Below, piece after piece: positions 47,291-57,440 of a stretch of 64,000 nucleotides of DNA; the first letter of the stretch is position 1, and each line of letters starts with the position of its first letter. The DNA lies in assembly GCA_026225945.1 (NCBI GenBank), contig JAMJFZ010003581.1, forward strand, positions 5,145,001 through 5,209,000. The letters are read 5' to 3'. The notes beneath the pieces were generated by a model. It was not told where the DNA came from. It worked only from the letters and a program-made list of their open reading frames with translations, and made no database searches. The DNA is from Cricetomys ansorgei (Eukaryota > Chordata > Mammalia > Rodentia > Nesomyidae). The translations under genes were made by a program, and so were the position numbers.

Positions 47291-47640
47291 AAAAAGTGGG
47301 ATTAATAGAACATAGAATTTAGCTATATTATTCACTTAAAAAAAGGGACTGAAAAGTCTTTGTGAGACCACAAGCTTTTCCTTCTTGTTCAAGAATTGTA
47401 ATGGAAATTTAAATTCATAATTTTGCATTAGAATGGTATTAAATTAGCGTGGTTCATGGGTGGTGATAACTCAGTGAGTACATTGTGTGATTTTTCTCTT
47501 GCTTGGGGTTAACATTTTCATCCGATGTAAAAATCAAATTGTTATTAAAAATAATAAGAAAATCATGGAAAGCCCTGCAAACATAAAATAGATCATCTGC
47601 AGTTGAAGATGAAGTAGAGTGATTTGATTTAATCACTTAA
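47291..47640. other. Unassigned AT-rich sequence
   Basis: No recognisable element. Confidence 0.45.
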
Positions 47641-47644
47641 GCAA

Positions 47645-48235
47645 AGAATATGAAAAAATAAATACATGAAAGAAATATGTGGAAACTCTGGGACACCATG
47701 AAAAAGAGAAAAATCTTTGAATTATAGACATAGATTAAGTGGAAGAATTTCCCATCAGTGGCATAGACCAGTACGTCAAAAAGATCATGGAAAAAAATGT
47801 TCTCAAGTTAAAGAAATTCATATCCATACAGATTCATAAAACCACAAAGCACCATAGGACCAAAAAAGAAATACTCCATGACATGATATAGTGGAAACAG
47901 TAAATATACATACCAAAGAAAGTACTGAACGCTACAAGAGAAAATTATATGTCACGTATAAATGAAAACCGATTAGAATAAAAACTGATTATTAATGGAA
48001 ACTTTAAAAGCCAGAAGAGCTAGGAACAATGTCCTTCAATTCTGTAACACCAGACTTCACTATAGGATGCAGAAAATTTTCCCGACATAGTTAAAGAAGA
48101 AATAAAAACTTTCCATGATATGAACAGCACAAAAGAATCCATGTCCTCCATACCAGCCTACATACAATACTGAAAACAATACACCAACTAGTTTGGCTCC
48201 TTATAATAGCTTGAAATTACATTCACGATACGATT
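47645..48235 (+). mobile_element. Rodent L1 fragment (ORF1 region), sense, decayed
   Basis: 'gggacaccatgaaaaagaga', 'tttgaattatagacatagat', 'ctcaagttaaagaaattcat', 'aggaccaaaaaagaaatact', 'aactttaaaagccagaagag' and 'actttccatgatatgaacag' run in the order of the 3' half of rodent L1 ORF1. Frameshifts and stops break it and no long frame remains. It is a fragment without the L1 tail. Confidence 0.72.
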
Positions 48236-48692
48236 CACTTATATTTATTATTTTAAAAAGAAATTAGAGAAGTGCTTCTTTGTTCATTTAGGATGTAGAA
48301 ATTACTCTAGAACTGACTCCTTAACTCCAAAGAAAGAGCCTGATACTCTGCACGTTTATAACTTTGTATCAGTCCACTAAGACATGAAATTGAAACATGA
48401 CTGTGAAAAGAAAATCTTCCAAGAGGCACTAAAAGGTACCAAGAGACGTACATTTCCTGACTGTTTGGGATGCATCTCAAAGTGTGGCTTCCACAAGCAG
48501 CCAAGCAGTCTTTTCCTTCCAACTCACCATTCATTGCTCACTGTACATAGAAAACCTATACAGCCACTGGAAAAAGCATCAGGCACAGAGACTTGAGGCT
48601 GGTTTTGTTAGTTGCACTGCCAAAGGGAAGTTTCATAAACAAAGCTTTAACACCTAGCACAAATGATTTCTGAGTAAACGTTTTCCTTATTT

Positions 48693-48694
<2 letters not shown>
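48236..48694. other. Unassigned sequence
   Basis: No recognisable element. Confidence 0.45.

Positions 48695-48726
<32 letters not shown>
48695..48726. repeat. (CA)16 microsatellite
   Basis: About 32 bp of uninterrupted CA. Confidence 0.97.
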
Positions 48727-48727
<1 letters not shown>

Positions 48728-48828
48728 TCTCCCTGATAGAACATAGCATTAAACTGGGTAAGAAGAAAATTAATGAAATTTTACTAGTTTTCAAAACACA
48801 TAATATAGATTGGCATAGTGGTTTGGAA

Positions 48829-50400
48829 CATAGTAATTCACCGTTTACTAAATGGGACACATTTCAAAACCCACAGTAGATGGCCTAGAACTATGGATCC
48901 AACTAAACTCTATGTGTGGAGTACTGTTTTTTTTTTCTTTGCATACATACTCATGATAGAATTTATCAATTAGGCACTGTAAGACATTGCAACAGTAGCT
49001 CATAATAATGTGAGTGATTATAGTATAGTAATGTGAATGCTATGTGAATGTGGCCCTTCTCCCTCTTGTGATGATGTAAAGTAGCAACAGTGTTTACACG
49101 AGTGGATTTCTGTGAGTGAAGTAGGCACTGTGACATCATGCTGGGAAGTTTTGCATCAAAAAGAGGATTGATCATTTGCTTTGAGGGTCCTGAGTTATGA
49201 AGCCGAGACAGTGCCAGTGACTGTGTGATACCAGTAAAAGTGACAGTGATGGCCAAAAAGGAATTCAATATATTTTTTTTGTGTTTTTAAATCCAAACAT
49301 TTTAAGTCAAAATTGTAATTGGAAGCTGGTCTCTCCACTCATGAAATCACTGCTGCTGGAATGGCAATCCCTTGGTGATTATCAGGGTAGTTTTAGTGCT
49401 GTGTTCCAGCCAAACACCATCCTCCATTAACTTTGTCCTTGAACATAATTCAAAATACTGGAAAAGGTGGCGACGTCTACATCACTAGTTCTACTTTAGT
49501 TATCTTCTTGCTTCTTGCTTCTTCTTTCTCTGTAGACAAAAAAATTATAATACCTCATTTGATAGCACTTCCTTGCGGTCTTTACTGTGTCCTGTTCACA
49601 TCTTCATCAAACATGCTGGCAAATCCTTCTTCGTTGATATATCTTCTTGTGTAAATAGTTTGCTCAATATCTCCATCAATCCCATGAAGCATTTAAAGTC
49701 ACTGGAGACTTTTTATAAGCTTTCTAGAGATACTTACAGTTTCTGGTGCTTACTTTCTTGCTGCAATCTTGATGGATGTTTCTGGATCAGCCACAATGCC
49801 TGATCTCCTGCATCACATTCTTTCTTATTGGAGTTTGTGTCAAGTTCGAATCCAGTGTGACTGTATTATTATTAACAGCAAGTCAGCATGCTCTGGTGAA
49901 GGGACTTAGTGAAATGGCGCATGTATGTAAAGATATATTTTCACTACATAAAAGATGGTATATTGGCAGATGCATTGTCTGTTAGTAGGACATTAAACAT
50001 ATATTCTTTCTCCTCTGGTACTTTTTCAGCCCCAGAAAGAAGCATTAGTGTCACTGGGTGACCATGACTGTCATCTAGGCTTTCCATGTTGTCAGAAAAT
50101 GAGCAGAGGACATTTCATGTTGTTGTTTAGACCATAGGCTTTATCTCTCTATGTATCATACCCATTTTTTCATATTTCCTATGGCACTGACATATTGAAG
50201 CAAAAAATATATGTCTGTTGTTGTACCCTGCCATGTCCTTGTCATATTCTTCCAGAAGAGTTGGAATTCATTGCAGTTGAAGACTGCATGTGGATGCTAG
50301 CTAGCCTTCTTCATTGCCTTCTCCATTTGGAAGAGAAATGTGCAGCAAGTTCTCAACTGACAGAATATGTCCAATAATTTTAATATTTTGTATTTCCAAA
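48829..50400 (-). mobile_element. Tigger-type (pogo superfamily) DNA transposon fossil
   Basis: On the minus strand, three conserved blocks of a Tigger transposase appear in order. A block 'CNEFQLFWKNM' (50243-50278) corresponds to the family's N-x-DET-x-LFW region; the catalytic D reads N. A block 'NMKCPLLIF' then stop then 'QH' (about 50085-50124) corresponds to the LLPVFW-x-H region, with the Trp codon now TGA at 50092-50094. A block 'LLTDNASANIP' around 49962-49979 corresponds to the V-DNAPGHP catalytic motif. 'INEEGFASMFDEDV' (about 49596-49640) matches the C-terminal acidic region. The first three lie in three different frames. Downstream non-coding sequence to 48829 resembles a Tigger 3' end. 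The N-terminal DNA-binding part is not recognised. The element is inactive. Confidence 0.82.
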
Positions 50401-51814
50401 TCTATGTAATGGTCCATTTTTTTGGAGAAAATGTCTTAATGGCACTCATTTCAGATAATCCTTTGTTGTTGTATGGGCTTTATACTTTCTAGTCAGGTTG
50501 CCAACAATTAGAGCATATTTTCTATATTTATACACAAATTAAAATTAAGTTTTTCAACTTAACTATGACATTATTACATACTGTGGCTATAATGTGGGCA
50601 CACTGGGATAAAAATGTAAAAGTAGAATAACATTACTTACCTTTTAAAAATTCACATTTAGAAGATTAATTTTACTTATAGATCTTAGCACCTTCAGACT
50701 ATTTTATTTAAACTGAAAGCCATTATGCACAATTGTATAAGGCAGTTTACCTGCACATTTTATTAAAGGAATCAGAAGAAAACAGTGTGTATACTCATGT
50801 TACGAAGCTCAAAGGTGTCTTGATACCCAAGGTTGAAGAAAATGTGAAGAGCGAAAATCTCTTATACACAAAGTTGTAAAATTCCTTAACAAAATAAGAG
50901 CAAATCAAATTCAAAACGTTTGAAACACAGTAACAACATCTCAGGAAGAAATGAGATAAACAACAAAACAGGTAAAACAGCATGCAGCGGATTCTACCAT
51001 ATCCCAGATCTCATAAGAAAATCTGTAATGTGTGCGAAACAATTGTTCCACAAACTTCAGATTCTATTAATGGTTAAAACTATTATAAAGAGGAACAAAG
51101 AGGAACCTGAAGTCTGGAACAGGGCTCATCTAAAGAGCAACAGACGATTTAGTTAATGGGATAAAAAAGGAATGTTTTAGCCCTGTGTTTAGATAGGTAG
51201 AGTCAAAGATCAGGTTAGATGACTAGGTAAGGACTTAGAAACAAGAACCTAAGCTCTGCTGATGTGTCTTACACACATCATCCTTGTTGTACACGTGTGT
51301 CCTCCTTATACAGAGCCTGTTCGCACTAGTCTGAAGCATTGCAAGAATGAGGTCACTCAGTTTTGCTCTGCAGATGAGCACAAGCAGAGCATTTCTTCAG
51401 AGCTCTTAAGTGCTTGGAGCTCCTTTGTATTTACATTACATTCAGTTCTGTATGGCTGGGCTACCATTGCTCCTGGGAGTCTCTGCCTTGTCTCATATCT
51501 GAGGCACTGTCATGCAAGCTGCTACTTTGTGCCTTATCTTTTCCAGAGGCTCTGGTGATGCATGGGATCAGAACGCAGTTGGGCCCCATATAACCACCAT
51601 CCAACGGCACTTCAGGGAACCTGAGGCAGGCAGCATTTGCAACTTTGCTTGTGTCTTGTATGTGAGACACCATAAATGTTTCTTAGCTTTCCAAAGGCAA
51701 ACTGTGGGAATCTAAGTAAAATAAAACTAAATAGAACAGGAAATTTGGTACCTCCAATTTTTTATCTTAATTTCCTATTATTTGTGTCTTTGTTATTAGG
51801 TATGTAGGTAGATT
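50401..51814. other. Unassigned sequence
   Basis: About 1.4 kb. Part of it may be the missing 5' half of the Tigger element, but I see no motif. 51160-51720 is more GC-balanced and repeat-free. The overlapping frames there (98 codons plus, 70 minus) have no recognised feature. Confidence 0.4.
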
Positions 51815-51922
51815 TTTGGGTTTTTTTTTGTGTGTTTGTTTGTTTTGTTTTGTATTTCTTTTTGGATTTGTTTTTGTTTGCTACTTGGTTTGTTTGTTTG
51901 TTTTGCTTTTTTTTTTCCAGTT
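51815..51922. repeat. T/G-rich (TTTG)n low-complexity tract
   Basis: Runs of T and TTTG units, the likely complement of an (A)n/(CAAA)n retroposon tail. No body is recognisable next to it. Confidence 0.85.
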
Positions 51923-52930
51923 TACATCTTCAGGAAAAGAATGATGCTGTGTCACCTGACAGCATAAAGACAAACATTCCTATATCACACAAAAAATCCT
52001 TCCTTTTTGCCTCACAGTCAAAAGCTTCATACTTTCTATTGTACAATCTAAAACAGGCATATTTTAGTTCCCACCCTACTCTCACTGAAGGAAGGGAAAT
52101 CCTTCATGAGAGACAGAACTATACATTTTAATTTGCAAAACTTAAAGATGTACATGTTTAAAAATACATTCAGTGCTCAACACTATTCCAGTTGGTTTAT
52201 GTATGCCACTTTACATCTATTTTGACCTATGCCAACTGGATTCAATATTGCTTTTGAAACTAACAATTTATATGCACTCATTTCTAATTGAGTATGATAT
52301 ATCTGGAAAGCATATTTCTTATGTTCTCTTTTCAACTTAGGGGTTCTGATCTTTTCCTGGTTTTCCATCTGTCTAATGGACCATTAAAAAAATGAAAACA
52401 AAAACAAAAAACTTCTTTACATCAAAGGATTCCTTGATTTTATTTTTACTGGGCATCTCTATGTCTATAGCATACAAGAGAGTAGTTATTAGGAAGAAAT
52501 AAGAAACACAGATTATCTATAGTATTTTTATCAGACAACAAATATATTTAATAACCTCCTGGGTCTTCCAAAGTTCACACAAAGAAAGAACGGGAATCTC
52601 TTGCTGTTTGATTACTTCAGAAACCAGAATGAGCAAGACAAATATTTGTTTTCTGTTTGTCACTCAAAATATCTAATTTACTCAAACAAGATATGTGCTG
52701 AATCAAAATTTGCTTCTTTGCCATGAGGAAATGAAAACTTACATTCTCACAAATGTCTACCAACAAACTGGATTCATCGACAGACACGCATATCCATTCT
52801 TATGAAAACTGCAGATTCCTATCATCATTTCACATACCCTGAAATGAATTATGTGAGCTCCAACTGTCATGCCCTCTCAGCAGCATTTGATGATATCAGA
52901 GAGGGTTTGTTTGTTTGTTTGTTTTCATTT
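51923..52930. other. Unassigned sequence
   Basis: No recognisable element. It ends in a short (GTTT)n at 52906-52925. Confidence 0.45.
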
Positions 52931-52934
52931 TCTA

Positions 52935-53235
52935 TTTCAGCCATGATTATGAAGCTATAGTGGAATTTCATGCCAGTTTTAATTTATGTTCCCTATGTTA
53001 AACTTACGCTCAGATACCATCCTTACATTGTTTATTCTTAACTTACCCTCATCTTTAATTACGTGTGTGTCTAGTCCTTTGTCCATTTATTTTTACAATG
53101 TAGATTTTTTTTTTCTGTTAAAAATAATTTCAGTGAGTTCTTGGTATATTATGGATGCAAGCTTTTGGTCATAGACATCTTTTGCAGATACATTCTCCTA
53201 TTCTCTAGCTTTACTTTTTAATTTTAACACTGCAT
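52935..53235 (-). mobile_element. L1M fragment, antisense
   Basis: 'gtctagtcctttgtccattt', 'gtgagttcttggtatattat', 'tgcaagcttttggtcataga' and 'cttttgcagatacattctcc' parallel the reversed L1M 3' region ('agttctttgtatatt...tttgcaaatattttctcc'). Confidence 0.78.
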
Positions 53236-53292
53236 TCAATGTGGTAAAATATGTGAATGCCAACTGATTCCAATGGGATGTATAGGTGCCTT

Positions 53293-53318
53293 GTATAGGT
53301 ACAACGTATAGGTACAAC
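53293..53318. repeat. 13-bp tandem duplication
   Basis: 'gtataggtacaac' occurs twice head to tail (53293-53305 and 53306-53318), immediately before copy 1 of the unnamed unit. Confidence 0.95.
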
Positions 53319-53324
53319 GTAGTA

Positions 53325-53640
53325 GTACACTTCTGTGGTGGCTCACCAAGGAAGACACAGAGGCATATCCATAGGTGTAAAAGCCTGCCAGACCTCAGCA
53401 GAGGGAAGCACCATGATGGACAGTGGAACCCTGATCATGTCAGCTAAGATGTTGTTATTGATACAGAATTCCTCAGGTGTTCCAATATTAGCATGTGCAG
53501 ATCATGAGCAATCAAACATCCCCACATTAATCCAACACCTGCAGACAGTACAATGCCAAGGCCTAGACAGCCCTTTTCCCAACAGTATACAAAGCAATTA
53601 TTTTATATATAACTAAAGTTAAACTTCCACAACTTTTACC
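53325..53640. mobile_element. Unnamed dispersed unit, copy 1
   Basis: Shares with 54590-54800 and 56690-57021 the series 'ggcatatccataggtgtaaa' (in variants), 'gcctgccagacctcagcaga', 'ggacagtggaaccctgatca', 'ttattgatacagaattcctc' and a terminal AT-rich 'caattattttatatataact'. Orientation is not proven. The plus strand ends A-rich, as a retroposon would. The minus strand carries 'caataa(c/a)a'-like boxes, as an LTR could. The 93-codon plus frame here has no known motif. Confidence 0.6.
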
Positions 53641-54062
53641 CTTTTCTGTATAAGACAAAAATAATTGATTTATCTCTAAAACACAATTTAACACTGCACC
53701 AGCAAAATATTTCACAAAAGGAACTATCACAAGGACAGGACCAAATGAAACCAAACCATCTATCAAGCTTTTCATGTTGTCTTTGGACAGCAGAAAAACA
53801 TTACAATGACCAATTATCTAGAATCACTCACAATCTTCTGTGTTCCTCCAAAAGGCTTGGGCTGCTTCTCTGGCTCTGCCCTCTGCAGCACACACAGCTT
53901 TTCCTCCAGGTTCCAGCTGACTCCCCTCCACCACTGCTGCTGTTCTTGGTGGTCATCCCATGGTACTGGCTTCTCCAAAACTGCTGGGATCCCATGCTGT
54001 AATTTCACCAATAGCCTCTATTAGGTGTTCCTCATGGTTCCAAGCTTCCCTGCCTGACCTCT
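53641..54062. mobile_element. Probable rodent repeat between copies 1 and 2, left part
   Basis: 'ccaccactgctgctgttctt', 'ggtggtcatcccatggtact' and 'ggcttctccaaaactgctgg' look like a recurrent murid repeat, probably ERV-related, that I cannot name. Frames on both strands are short. Confidence 0.4.
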
Positions 54063-54512
54063 TCAATCTGGGCCTTCAACTGTTACTGAGGCTACACCTT
54101 CACCAATAGCCTTTTCTGGGCTCTCTTCATGGTGCCAATCCTCAGCTGCTTTCACTGACCTATTCATGCCTTTAAAACCAGTATCACCTGGGTAACACTT
54201 AAAGTACCACATTCGGCTGCCAGCATGACATATGTCATCAGTTGTATCAGTTCTGGAAGACAGTTCTGTATGCTGACCCTGAGGAAACACTTTCCAGATT
54301 TTAAGATAAGAGTCTGGTTTGCAGGAAAAACAACTGATAACCTTGTCTGCAGGAAGGGTCCCCTTACGGGTGGAGTTTTCATCACCATGGCAGATGTGTC
54401 TTTTCAGGACCACCTCACCAGTATCTGGATTGCTCAGACACAGGTGTGTGGGGGAGTAGGGGAGAGACTCTATGAGGTCTAGAGCTTCTTTTTCTTTCTT
54501 CCTTGTCTCCAT
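54063..54512 (-). other. 149-codon open frame in a repeat, unassigned
   Basis: A minus-strand frame from an ATG at 54512 to a stop at 54063. The predicted protein is hydrophilic, with a basic/acidic start (METRKKEKEALD), Cys residues spaced through the middle (RHICHGDEN, VISCFSCKPD, DDICHAGS) and an acidic end. I recognise no domain. It lies between copies 1 and 2 of the unnamed unit and overlaps repeat-like sequence, so a repeat-borne remnant frame is more likely than a cellular gene. No splice or promoter evidence. Confidence 0.3.
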
Positions 54513-54584
54513 GTTGGATGTAGCTGGTGTGATGTCTTACCCTACTTTGCTTTTTTGCCTACCATATTGGGGGCAATTTGTACT
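54513..54584. other. Spacer before copy 2
   Basis: Short sequence linking the open-frame region to copy 2. No feature seen. Confidence 0.4.
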
Positions 54585-54585
54585 A

Positions 54586-54800
54586 GTATGTTGCTGCGGT
54601 GGCTTACCAAGGAAACTACGAAGGAGGTGTATCCATAGGTGTAAAATCCTGCCAGACCTCAGCAGAGGGAAGCACAATCATGGAAGATGCCATTCTGGAC
54701 AGTGGAACCCTGATCATCTCAACTCAGGTGTTTTTATTGATACAGAACTCCTCAGGTGTTCTAATGTCGGCATGTGCAGACAACGAGCAACAAGGTAATG
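54586..54800. mobile_element. Unnamed dispersed unit, copy 2 (truncated)
   Basis: 'ggtggcttaccaaggaaact', 'tatccataggtgtaaaatcc', 'tgccagacctcagcagaggg', 'tggacagtggaaccctgatc' and 'tttttattgatacagaactc' match copies 1 and 3. Compared with copy 1 it contains about 15 extra bases ('atcatggaagatgccattc' region, also partly seen in copy 3). It stops after 'catgtgcagacaacgagcaa', so the AT-rich end is missing. Confidence 0.65.
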
Positions 54801-54832
54801 GCTAATCAAGGCCTCTTTCTAAATTGGCTCCT

Positions 54833-55020
54833 GAAGTGCTGGAGAGATTCCTCAGTGATTAGGAGCTTCTTGCACTTCCAGACCAAAGTTAGATCCCTTC
54901 TGCCCATATCAATCGGTTCACAAACGCCTATAACTCTAACACCATGGTATTTAATATCCTTTTCTGGCCTCTTTGGACACACACACACACATGCACACAC
55001 ACACACACACACACACCCCA
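54833..55020 (+). mobile_element. B2/B3 SINE with (CA)n tail, sense
   Basis: 'agtgctggagagattcctca' (head), 'ttcttgcacttccagaccaa', 'gttcacaaacgcctataact' and 'ttttctggcctctttggaca' are followed by a CA repeat (54980-55016). Confidence 0.85.
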
Positions 55021-56575
55021 TACTGTAAAATCTTAAAAATTGAACTCTCTCAAAATATATATGTCAAATTTTTAGCATTATATGGGAGGCAGAAAGAGGA
55101 ATTATCCCATAAATATTTATGGTATTTAATTATTTGTGGTACTTAATCGTATTGCCCATATAGCTCTTGGAAATGCTAAATTTTCACATTTTGAGTTAAT
55201 TGCATCACTTCATGAAGCAAAGTCGTTTGGGAATCTTTCACAGGCTGTTGCCCCCTCACACATGGTACTTACCCCAATCTGAGACAATGCATTGTGAGTT
55301 ACCCTCTGGCAATCAAAAGCATTACTATCCACAAGATCACCTGGGGATCCTAGTGAAAGGCAAATTACCACTGAGTGTAGGTGATATTATCAAGATCAGT
55401 GAAGGGCAGTGAGAGTTCTTTGTGCATTTAAAAGGCTTCAGGATTTTTCATTTGGGTGGGTTCTATATGTTTTGCACAGATAATACCTTAAAATATAAGT
55501 TGACTATTGACCTTCCTGATATTCTTTTACACTCCAGCCAGTCTGTCCTTGCCACCTCCAGGGAAAAGCAACTGGCTCAGAATTTACAGGGAACAATGCA
55601 TCATATTTATCAATACAAGGACACATGTTTCTATATGTTAACATTTCAAATCACAATGAATCATAATTTGTTGCATTGTCATATGTATTTTGCAATATTT
55701 ACTCTTCTTTCTTGTTTAATTTTATAACTTGTTTAATTTAATTCCAAAATCCATAGACTTGTGGGACAGAAATGTTTGTTTTTGACTGTCTTGCATAAAA
55801 GTCGCAGGATGCTGAAGGGCTTGAGCAGCAGACATTGGTGTGGACTCTGCTGTAAAAGTGAGCTAGGTGAAACTAACGTATGCCAAGTATGAAGTGTTAA
55901 GAGGGCACAATTCTCATTTATCATGCTTCGCACACACACTTCTGAGGCCACAGGGAACAGCGGCAGACCTGCCTAATAAAACTAGTAATCGCTCCTACTG
56001 CTCCTGCTTGAGACTCTTTCTTCCAAATGCAATGTACACCCTAAGAATAAAAGGATCAATGTCATAATTCCTCCTTTTAAACACATCTGAGAAATGTTGA
56101 AAGGTATTTTTGCTCGTTTATATAAAGGTCTTCATTGGGGGGAGATTAATTAATAGTAATCAAAAAATCCTTTTCTTTAAAACTACTGTAGTTCAAGGGA
56201 GAGAAGTTTGTAATCTCCATTTATTTTGACCAGGAATATTTTTAAAATAAATAAAAGTAACATTAATAATCCTGTGGCAACGTGAAGCAAGTTTTATACT
56301 TAGATTAGTGCTTTTATAATTTATATTTATATATATTAATTATATTAATGTCATTATTATAATTTAATAGTTTAATAATAAAGATTTAAATTCACTATTA
56401 TAACTAAATCTCATTTGTCATTCAAAACTTACCATTATCCTTTTTTGAAAAACCACATATTTTAGTTTTACATTACTGTAACAAATACTTTACATAATCA
56501 AATTTTACAAAGCACATTATATCAAATTGCCCTCTCAGTTTACATCTCTATACCATAGATTAGTGAAGCCCTCAA
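55021..56575. other. Unassigned AT-rich sequence
   Basis: About 1.5 kb. The stretch 56280-56410 is almost pure A/T. No recognised element. Confidence 0.45.
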
Positions 56576-56579
56576 AATT

Positions 56580-56679
56580 CACCAGACTTCCCACAAGGCT
56601 CTGGAACTATTGTGAAAGAGAGGATGGAAGATTTTAAGATCCAAATGTCAAGGAGAATGAGACAGAAACAGTGTCCTGT
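56580..56679 (+). mobile_element. Rodent L1 3' UTR, left part, interrupted
   Basis: 'gtgaaagagaggatggaaga' and 'gagacagaaacagtgtcctg' parallel a rodent L1 3' UTR. The same L1 resumes at 57034 after the inserted unit. The last 12 bases (56668-56679) are the left target duplication. Confidence 0.65.
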
Positions 56680-57021
56680 AGCTTTTAGCCACTGTGGAGG
56701 CTCACCATGGAGGCTCTCTGTGGAGGCTTACAGAGGCATATTCATAGGTGCAAGCCCTGCCAGACCTTAGCAGAGGGAACTACCATCCTGGCCAGCACTG
56801 TTCTGGACAGTGGAACCACGAGCATCTGAGCTCAGGTGTTTTTATTGATACAGAACATCTCAGATGTTCTACTGTTAGCATATACAGATCATTAGCTATC
56901 AACTTCTCCCACATAAAACCAACATGTGCAGACAATTCAAAATGCCAAAATCTGGGCAGTTCCTCACTCAACAGTGCACAAAAACAATTATTTTATAAAT
57001 AACTAAAAATAAACTTCAACT
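56680..57021 (+). mobile_element. Unnamed dispersed unit, copy 3, a 342-bp insertion with 12-bp target duplication
   Basis: The 12-mer ACAGTGTCCTGT stands immediately before (56668-56679) and immediately after (57022-57033) this segment, and the L1 3' UTR reads on across the gap. Internal sequence matches copies 1 and 2. The plus strand ends in an A/T-rich, A-ended stretch ('aactaaaaataaac'). A 12-bp duplication and A-rich end suggest L1-driven retroposition. An LTR element would normally leave 4-6 bp. Confidence 0.8.
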
Positions 57022-57440
57022 ACAGTGTCCTGTGGACATAACAGGAGTGCCAAACCCACAAACTCACAGGAGATGTGCTTACCATTTGGAAACCTGCACA
57101 AGATCAAGCCTGTCAATGTTCCATTACCTGTCATGGTGGGGCAGGCACTGAGGAGTCCTACCCATAACTGAGGAGCTATTGTTGTCTAATGGCTCCTCGA
57201 GGAGAGAGAGTCATGTTTTTGTAAGGGTATGGCTCTTGGTATGGATGGTCTTACACTCATGAGCACATCCAAGCAGCACAGATTAGAGGCATTGGGTTGA
57301 AAAATATTAGAATAGGGAAGTAATTCAAGAGGAGACAAGGAAGTCAGACACTTATCTGGGAGGTGTTGTGGGGATGATGGATGGGTGAATATGATTGAAA
57401 TATATTGTTTTCATGAGATTCTGAAAGAGTTAATAAAACA
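57022..57440 (+). mobile_element. Rodent L1 (Lx-like) 3' UTR, right part
   Basis: 'gtggacataacaggagtgcc', 'aacctgcacaagatcaagcc', 'taactgaggagctattgttg', 'gaggagagagagtcatgttt', 'gtgaatatgattgaaatata' and a terminal 'gagttaataaaac' follow the order of the rodent L1 tail. The same tail is seen in reverse at 63715-64000. It begins with the right copy of the target duplication. Confidence 0.78.
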
